Assembly (NCBI GenBank): GCA_002393725.1
Contig: DGTJ01000077.1
Span: forward strand, 1-5,063
Source of the DNA: Prevotella sp. UBA4339
Lineage (GTDB): Bacteria > Bacteroidota > Bacteroidia > Bacteroidales > Bacteroidaceae
DNA length: 5,063 bases
Reading direction: 5' to 3'
Part shown: positions 1 through 5,063 of the stretch, in pieces
Numbering within the stretch: position 1 is the first letter of the stretch
Layout: each line of letters opens with the position of its first letter
Position numbers and translations under genes: made by a program
The notes under the pieces: generated by a model
Told to the model about the DNA's origin: nothing
Databases searched by the model: none
Seen by the model: only the letters and a program-made list of their open reading frames with translations

Positions 1-1
1 G

Positions 2-412
2 GGTAAAAAGATTTCAGGTGATGACAGTTTCCTTAATACCGCGTTGAGCCACGACCCGTTAGGTATCGCCATCAACTCACTCTCCAACATCTTCGATCTG
101 CAGAGCCGCCAGCTGCGCAGTGACCTCGCCATCGTGCCCCTCGATATTGACAAGCATGGTGAGCAGATACTCGACGAGGCTCGTCTGGACGACATCATCC
201 TGTTGCTGGAGCAGCAGCAGTTCGCAGAGATCCCCACGGGTAAGATAGGACTGTCATACAACCATCACGACGGCATTTTGAACCAGTTTGTCCGCTGGAT
301 ATTGACCGATGGCAACAAATACGTCCATGAGTACGGTCTCTTGCAGCTTTCACAGAAAGAGGTGACGGCACAGTTGCGCCTCACCGAGCAGCAAGACCTC
401 GCACAGAAATAA
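2..412 (+). CDS. PstS-family periplasmic substrate-binding protein (3' part only)
   Basis: This is the C-terminal 136 residues of a gene whose start lies off the left edge; the frame is open to the window boundary, so the in-frame TTG at 44 is not a credible start. Two blocks recall PstS-like phosphate-binding proteins. The first is SHDPLGIAI followed by an aliphatic stretch and IVPLDID (residues 16-50), matching the family's 'DP-x-AIGY ... VLPID' region. The second is VRWILTDGNKYVHEYGLLQLS (nt 290-352), matching the closing 'FLxWILTDGQxYVxxxGYxxLS' helix and strand. Family members bind phosphate or related oxyanions in the periplasm, either for an ABC importer or as stand-alone proteins. The phosphate-contacting residues are mostly further N-terminal and cannot be checked here. 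The match is diverged: the usual IGY-N-N-I is IAINSL. The gene ends 20 bases before the SusC-like gene on the same strand, suggesting co-transcription. The family call is fairly secure; the actual ligand is unknown. Confidence 0.72.
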   Translation, partial: GKKISGDDSFLNTALSHDPLGIAINSLSNIFDLQSRQLRSDLAIVPLDIDKHGEQILDEARLDDIILLLEQQQFAEIPTGKIGLSYNHHDGILNQFVRWILTDGNKYVHEYGLLQLSQKEVTAQLRLTEQQDLAQK

Positions 413-432
413 TAATAGGAAAGGGTAAAAAG
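413..432 (+). promoter_or_regulatory. Intergenic spacer and translation start region of the SusC-like gene
   Basis: This 20-base purine-rich stretch lies between the upstream stop and the ATG at 433. It holds AGGA at 417-420 and GGG at 423-425, then a run of A just before the start. A weak Shine-Dalgarno is possible, with the GGG seven bases from ATG. However, Bacteroidota usually start translation without one and favour A-rich leaders, so this is equally consistent with an A-rich leader. It is too short to hold a full promoter or a terminator, so the SusC-like gene is probably transcribed from further upstream. Confidence 0.35.
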
Positions 433-3400
433 ATGAAAACAAGATTAGTACTATTTCTAATAGTGCTGGCTACGGTATTGCCGTCAGCCGCACAGACCAC
501 CATCACGGGACATATCGCTGATGCCCGTACAGGAGAGTCACTGATAGGAGCCTCCGTCGTCCCCAAGTCGAGTAAGGAACTGGGTGCCGTGACAGACGTG
601 GACGGAAACTTCACTCTGGTGACGAATGTAGAACTGCCTCTCACCCTGAGTGTCCAGTATGTAGGCTACCGCCCGCAGGAGGTGGATGTCTATGATGCCG
701 CAGAGCCGGTGGACATCCTGTTGAGCGACAATGCCAGCCGTCTGAACGAGGTGGTGGTGATTGGCTATGGTGAACAGAAACGCCTGGAACTGACCAGTGC
801 CATCTCCAGTGTGGGCAGTGAGGTGCTGCGCCAGCAGAACAACTCCGTGGAGAGTGCCCTGCAGGGTGCCGTGGCTGGTCTTAACGTCACCCAGACCAGT
901 GGACAGCCGGGTGCCGCCAGCATCATCCGCATCCGTGGCGGTAACTCCATCACGGGAGGTAACGAGCCCCTGTATGTCATCGACGGCTTCATCGTCTATA
1001 ACGACCCAGCCTCTACCCGTACCGGTGCCAAGACGAGTGATGCCACGCTCGACCCCCTCGCCTTCCTGAACCCTGCCGATATCGAGAGCATCGAGGTGCT
1101 GAAGGACGTGAGTGCCACCGCCATCTATGGTACCCGTGGTGCCAACGGTGTGATCATCATCACCACCAAGAAGGGTTCACACGGCCGTAACAACATCAGC
1201 TATAACGCCAGCTTCGGATGGAGCACCATCGGCAAGAAGTTGAACTATCTGAATGCCCAGCAGTGGGTAGGACTGTGGAACGAGCTGTATGACAATGGTG
1301 AGGTGGGCTATCGTATCGACACCCCTACCCAGAGCTACGACTGGCAGGATGCCGCCTTACGCACTGGTTTCTCACAGGAGCACCAGTTGTCATTTGTCGG
1401 CGGTGATGAGATCTCCCGATACAGCATCAGCGGTGGCTATAAGAGTCAGGATGGTATCGTGAAGGGTACGGGACTGAAGCGGTATGTGGGTCGTGCCAAC
1501 TATGAGCGCAACATCTTCCCCACCCTGCTGGTGGGTGTCAATGCCAGTGGTGCCTATAACAAGGTGACTGGCGTTGCCGACAACAGTGGCAGTATGTTTG
1601 CCCCCAGCCCTTGGGTGGCAGCCATCTCACACACCCCCTACACCTCTATTTACAATGCTGACGGCACGTACAACTACGACCCGACACCCACCAGTGTGGA
1701 TATCTATAACGGGCGTGTGGGCAATCCCATCAGCGACTTAGAGAACACCAAGGCAGAGACTGAGAACACCCGTTTCATCGGTACCGGTTTCGCAGAGTGG
1801 ACGGTCATCCCACAGCTGAAGCTGAAAGCAAGTCTGGGTGCCGACATCTCCAACACCCGTCAGAGCTACTATGCTCCGTCCTATACCACTGGTGGACTTG
1901 CCAATAACGGCTATGCCTCCGTGGGTCAGACAAAGACCACCACATGGCAGACAGAGTATACGACAACGTACAGCAATGTGTTCAAACGCGTACACTCCCT
2001 GAACGCACTGCTGGGATATACCGCCCAGCGTACCGACCGCAGCAGTGTCGCCACGACATCCTACGGTTTCAGCAATGATGCCACGGGATATGACAACCTC
2101 GGAGCGGCTGCCACCACCCTGCCTTCTGGCAGCAGTCATTATATCTCCACCCTGCAATCGTGGATCGGTCGTGTGAACTACAGCTATGACTCACGTTATA
2201 ATGCTTCACTGACCCTGCGTGCCGATGGCAGCAGCCGTTTCGCAGACAACCACCGCTGGGGATGGTTTCCTTCCTTAGGTCTCTCTTGGAATATCGACCG
2301 TGAGAAATGGCTCCACTTAGGCAAGAGTGTCGACTTCATCCAACTGCGTGCCTCTGTCGGTACAGTGGGTAACCAGGAAATCGGTGACTATCAGTTTGCG
2401 GCGAATGTCGTCCCCCGTACGGTGATTATCAACAACCAGAAGGCGACGAGCTATATCATCGAGAACAAATCGAACGAAGACCTGAAATGGGAGACAACCA
2501 CCTCTTATAATATAGGACTGAGCACCGGCTTCTTCCAGAACCGTCTGACAGTGACGCTGGATGCTTACTACAAGAAGACCAACGACCTCTTGCTGGATGT
2601 TCCCGTAGAGCAGGTAACTGGTTTCTCTACCGTCCTGCGCAATGTCGGCTCTGTAACGAACAAGGGCGTGGAACTGGAGATTGGCGGTGTGCTGATAGAC
2701 AATAAGAACTGGAAATGGAACGTGAACGGTAATATCGCCCATAACAAGAATGAGGTGACCAGTCTGGGCGACTCTGAGTATTTCCTTCCTGACTTCGCCT
2801 CTGTAGGTACACTGCAGTATATCAACCCGCTGATCGTGAAGGTGGGTGAGCCCCTCGGTACTTTCTATGGCTATCGCTTCAAGGGCATCATCCAGTCTGA
2901 CGAGGACCTCAGCAGTCTCCCTGCACAGACGATCTCCACGGTAGAGCCAGGTAACCCGAAGTTCGAGGATGTCAATAACGATGGTGTCGTCAATGAGCAA
3001 GACCGTGTGGTGTTAGGGAATATCCAACCGACGTTCACCTATGGCTTCAATACCAAGGTGGCTTATAAGAACTGGGACCTCTTCGTGAGCCTCAGCGGCA
3101 GCTATGGCAACAAACTCTTCAATGCACTCGCCTGTCGTCTGGACCGTGGTAATGGCTATTATTACAACCCACTGGGTGAGGTTGCCAACCGCTGGACTGT
3201 GACCAACCCGAGCAATACCATCCAAAAGGCAAGCAGCGCGACATCTATCTATGCCGACGACCGTTTCGTGGAGAATGCCAGCTATTTGAAGTTCCGCAAC
3301 ATCCAACTGGGCTATACCCTACCCGTCCCGCAGATCACGAAAGATGCCAAGCTGCGGCTGTATGTCTCACTGCAGAATTTCTTCACCATCACCAGCTACA

Positions 3401-3525
3401 GCGGTTATGACCCAGAGGCAAACCGCAACGGCATCGACGAGACCAGTGCCCTCTATCAGGGAGTGGACTATGGTGCCTACCCTGCTGCCAAAACGGTATT
3501 GTTTGGATTTAATATCACACTGTAA
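433..3525 (+). CDS. SusC/RagA-like TonB-dependent outer-membrane transporter
   Basis: This is a complete 1030-residue protein, a typical SusC-family length. It imports large ligands such as oligosaccharides or peptides across the outer membrane using TonB energy, with a SusD lipoprotein as lid. In order: a signal peptide (residues 1-20, basic MKTR, hydrophobic core, SAA before Q21); a carboxypeptidase-regulatory-like domain (about 22-97, with TDVDGNF and VQYVGYRP); a TonB-box-like LNEVVVIGYGEQKR (104-117); a plug with RIRGGNS (166-172), EPLYVIDG (178-185) and the SusC signature NPADIESIEVLKD, then ATAIYGTRGANG (213-239); and a beta-barrel to the end. Barrel hallmarks are RADGSSRF (596-603), GEPLGTFYGY (805-814), an EF-hand-like DVNNDGVVNEQD (846-857) and NASYLKFRNIQLGYTLP (948-964). 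It ends FGFNITL, with Leu rather than the more usual aromatic. There is no N-terminal STN domain, so direct FecR/sigma signalling is unlikely. ATG 433 is chosen because it begins the signal peptide directly. The substrate is not predictable from sequence alone. Confidence 0.97.
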   Translation: MKTRLVLFLIVLATVLPSAAQTTITGHIADARTGESLIGASVVPKSSKELGAVTDVDGNFTLVTNVELPLTLSVQYVGYRPQEVDVYDAAEPVDILLSDNASRLNEVVVIGYGEQKRLELTSAISSVGSEVLRQQNNSVESALQGAVAGLNVTQTSGQPGAASIIRIRGGNSITGGNEPLYVIDGFIVYNDPASTRTGAKTSDATLDPLAFLNPADIESIEVLKDVSATAIYGTRGANGVIIITTKKGSHGRNNISYNASFGWSTIGKKLNYLNAQQWVGLWNELYDNGEVGYRIDTPTQSYDWQDAALRTGFSQEHQLSFVGGDEISRYSISGGYKSQDGIVKGTGLKRYVGRANYERNIFPTLLVGVNASGAYNKVTGVADNSGSMFAPSPWVAAISHTPYTSIYNADGTYNYDPTPTSVDIYNGRVGNPISDLENTKAETENTRFIGTGFAEWTVIPQLKLKASLGADISNTRQSYYAPSYTTGGLANNGYASVGQTKTTTWQTEYTTTYSNVFKRVHSLNALLGYTAQRTDRSSVATTSYGFSNDATGYDNLGAAATTLPSGSSHYISTLQSWIGRVNYSYDSRYNASLTLRADGSSRFADNHRWGWFPSLGLSWNIDREKWLHLGKSVDFIQLRASVGTVGNQEIGDYQFAANVVPRTVIINNQKATSYIIENKSNEDLKWETTTSYNIGLSTGFFQNRLTVTLDAYYKKTNDLLLDVPVEQVTGFSTVLRNVGSVTNKGVELEIGGVLIDNKNWKWNVNGNIAHNKNEVTSLGDSEYFLPDFASVGTLQYINPLIVKVGEPLGTFYGYRFKGIIQSDEDLSSLPAQTISTVEPGNPKFEDVNNDGVVNEQDRVVLGNIQPTFTYGFNTKVAYKNWDLFVSLSGSYGNKLFNALACRLDRGNGYYYNPLGEVANRWTVTNPSNTIQKASSATSIYADDRFVENASYLKFRNIQLGYTLPVPQITKDAKLRLYVSLQNFFTITSYSGYDPEANRNGIDETSALYQGVDYGAYPAAKTVLFGFNITL

Positions 3526-3543
3526 CGAAATATCGGAATCATT
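3526..3543 (+). promoter_or_regulatory. SusC-SusD junction, leader without Shine-Dalgarno
   Basis: Eighteen AT-rich bases separate the SusC TAA from the SusD ATG. GGA at 3535-3537 sits six bases before ATG but is not a convincing Shine-Dalgarno. There is no stem-loop or promoter, so the two genes should share one transcript and be translated together, as is standard for susCD pairs. Confidence 0.4.
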
Positions 3544-5063
3544 ATGAGAAAAAGTATAATATATCTCGCAACAGGTCTTTTGCTCACCAGTTGCGCTGAC
3601 CTCGACCAGAAGTCGATCAGTTCTATCGACAATGACAATTTCTATCAGAGCAAAGAGGATATAGAGACAGCCATCAATGGTGTCTATCAGGAGTTTACCG
3701 TGGATGGGTTCTATGGTATGTTCAATAACCAGAGCATCTATATCAACGACTTACAGACTGACTATGTGAAGGCGGGAGCACAGACGAACTCGGCTCATAT
3801 CCGTGAACTCAGCAACTTTGCCGTCCAGCCTACCAATGTCTTCGTCAGCTATGCCTGGGAGGAACACTATACCGCCATTAACCGTGCCAATGTGGTTATC
3901 GACAAGGTGACGGATGCGTCATGGCTCGACGAGCAGTCCAAGCAGAACTACATCAACGAGGCGCGTTTCCTCCGTGGCTTTATGTACTTCAACTTAGTAC
4001 GCTATTTCGGAGGAGTACCCATCGTACTGCATGACGGTGAGGGAGAAGGGGCTGCCCGCAACAGCGTCGATGAGGTGTATGAGCAGATTGTTGCTGACCT
4101 GACTGCCGGTGAGAGTCTGCCCGCTGACTATACTACCCTCGACAGCAAGGCATCCAGTCTTGCGGCATCAGCACTGCTCTCCAAGGTCTATCTCGTATGG
4201 GCGCAGACCAGTAGTGAACAAGGAAAGGCAAACCAAAACGCCTATTATCAGAAAGCTATCGACTATGCCAATAAGGTGATTAACTCCGGAAAGTACAAAC
4301 TGCTGGATAAGTTCATCGACAACTGGTCGGTAGACAAGAAACATGGTGCGGAGCATATCTTCTCCATCGAGCACGACCGCACCATCAACGGTAATGTGTC
4401 AGGACACTGTACCTTCGCCACGAACTGGAGCAACTCTGAGCCTGTGCTCCTCGCTACCAGCGACAAGTATTATGAGCAGACAGACCCTCGTGACCAACGG
4501 CGTGACGGCTCATGGGCAAAACGACTCTATGACCCGAATACGGGTGAGGACTTCGTGTTCACAATCCCCCGCTTCCGTAAGTATATTGACTCGCTTAACT
4601 ATGCCAATCCTGCCTCGGCAGGCAATTCCGCAGGGCAGTCAACGAACACCACCATCATTCGTTATGCCGAGGTGCTGCTCATCAAGGCTGAGGCAGAGAA
4701 TGAGCTGAATGGTCCTACGACTGCTGCCTACGATGCCATCAACCAGGTGCGCCGCCGTGCCTACTGGAGTCCTTATGAGAATGTGCAGAACACACCATCT
4801 GACGGCTCTGCCCTCGACCTCGCAGGACTGACCAAAGAGGAGTTCCGTGAACGGTTGCGTGAGGAGCGCCGACTGGAGTTCGTATTGGAGGGACAGCGCT
4901 GGTTCGACCTTATCCGCTGGCATATCCTTATTAAATATGTAAAGGCAAACACACCTACTGATGCGGAAACACTGGGAACAAAGACCACCAAGATACAGAA
5001 TGTGTCGAAGAAAAACTACCTGTTACCACTCCCGCAGGACCAACTGATCCTGAATCCTAACCT
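3544..5063 (+). CDS. SusD/RagB-like surface lipoprotein (3' end cut off)
   Basis: The frame runs open from ATG 3544 to the right edge (506 codons plus two bases). The product is the lid and ligand-binding partner of the SusC-like transporter, anchored on the outside of the outer membrane. The signal MRKSIIYLATGLLLTSC has a good lipobox (LTSC, lipidated Cys17); the following ADLD is acidic, as in Bacteroidota surface-export signals. SusD hallmarks: AINGVYQ (43-49), the TPR helix NEARFLRGFMYFNLVRYFGG (138-157) followed by VP, RYAEVLLIKAEAENEL (373-388) with NQVRRRA (400-406), and REERRLEFVLEGQRWFDLIRW (439-459). YLLPLPQDQLILNPN (492-506) matches the family's 'LLPIPxxExxxNP' tail, which usually ends about ten residues later in QNPGY, so nearly the whole protein is present. 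No frameshift or internal stop was found. Ligand-contact residues vary across the family, so the substrate (glycan, peptide or other) stays open. Confidence 0.95.
   Translation, partial: MRKSIIYLATGLLLTSCADLDQKSISSIDNDNFYQSKEDIETAINGVYQEFTVDGFYGMFNNQSIYINDLQTDYVKAGAQTNSAHIRELSNFAVQPTNVFVSYAWEEHYTAINRANVVIDKVTDASWLDEQSKQNYINEARFLRGFMYFNLVRYFGGVPIVLHDGEGEGAARNSVDEVYEQIVADLTAGESLPADYTTLDSKASSLAASALLSKVYLVWAQTSSEQGKANQNAYYQKAIDYANKVINSGKYKLLDKFIDNWSVDKKHGAEHIFSIEHDRTINGNVSGHCTFATNWSNSEPVLLATSDKYYEQTDPRDQRRDGSWAKRLYDPNTGEDFVFTIPRFRKYIDSLNYANPASAGNSAGQSTNTTIIRYAEVLLIKAEAENELNGPTTAAYDAINQVRRRAYWSPYENVQNTPSDGSALDLAGLTKEEFRERLREERRLEFVLEGQRWFDLIRWHILIKYVKANTPTDAETLGTKTTKIQNVSKKNYLLPLPQDQLILNPN

Noticed and set aside
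44..412. A short complete gene beginning at the TTG at 44
   Set aside because: The same frame is open to the left edge, and the PstS-like similarity begins almost at this TTG, where a mid-domain region would be expected. It is the tail of a longer gene.
413..432. An invertible (phase-variable) promoter upstream of the SusC gene, as seen at some SusCD loci
   Set aside because: The gap is only 20 bases and has no inverted repeats, so there is no room for an invertible segment.
1..434. The 12-base direct repeat GGGTAAAAAGAT at 1-12 and 423-434
   Set aside because: A chance match of 12 bases is expected about once in a window this size. One copy is coding and the other is the SusC leader; nothing else repeats around them, so it is not an attachment site or duplication.
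2317..3000. A 227-residue open frame on the minus strand inside the SusC gene
   Set aside because: It is fully antisense to well-conserved SusC barrel sequence and recalls no known protein. It is a by-product of the codon use of the real gene, as are the other antisense frames.
3497..3505. A possible Bacteroidales -7 element (TATTGTTTG) before the SusD gene
   Set aside because: The consensus TAnnTTTG has two bases between TA and TTTG; here there are three. There is no matching -33 element, and it lies inside conserved SusC coding sequence.
4343..4708. A 121-residue + frame within the SusD region
   Set aside because: It overlaps the SusD-like frame, which carries clear family motifs throughout with no break. 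The Ser/Thr/Arg-rich shadow product has no recognisable features.

Overview
The window looks like Bacteroidota DNA, most likely order Bacteroidales and possibly a Prevotella-type genome. The main evidence is a SusC-type TonB-dependent transporter followed directly by a SusD-type surface lipoprotein, a gene pair characteristic of this phylum. Translation starts without a strong Shine-Dalgarno, and the lipoprotein signal followed by acidic residues, also fit. The genus is an inference from general look only (moderate GC, many CGT, GGT, ATC and AAC codons). No marker gene is present to fix it.

Layout, all on the + strand and densely packed: (1) positions 2-412, the 3' end of a gene cut by the left edge, whose product resembles the C-terminal lobe of PstS-family periplasmic phosphate-binding proteins; (2) a 20-base spacer; (3) positions 433-3525, a complete 1030-residue SusC-like outer-membrane transporter; (4) an 18-base spacer; (5) positions 3544 to the right edge, a SusD/RagB-like lipoprotein lacking probably only its last few residues. 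No non-coding stretch is longer than about 20 bases. I see no RNA gene, terminator, mobile element, CRISPR array or convincing Bacteroidales promoter.

The SusC and SusD proteins would form one uptake complex. The lipoprotein captures an oligomeric ligand (glycan or peptide) at the cell surface and closes over the barrel, and TonB/ExbBD energy drives import into the periplasm. The ligand cannot be read from this window because no glycoside hydrolase, peptidase, sensor or sigma/anti-sigma gene is visible. The same strand and very short spacers suggest the upstream PstS-like gene may be co-transcribed with the pair. This is the least ordinary point here, but it may simply reflect a PstS-like gene at the end of a TonB-machinery cluster lying off the left edge. 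Overall this is an ordinary SusCD locus, and I found no convincing evidence of a previously undescribed system.
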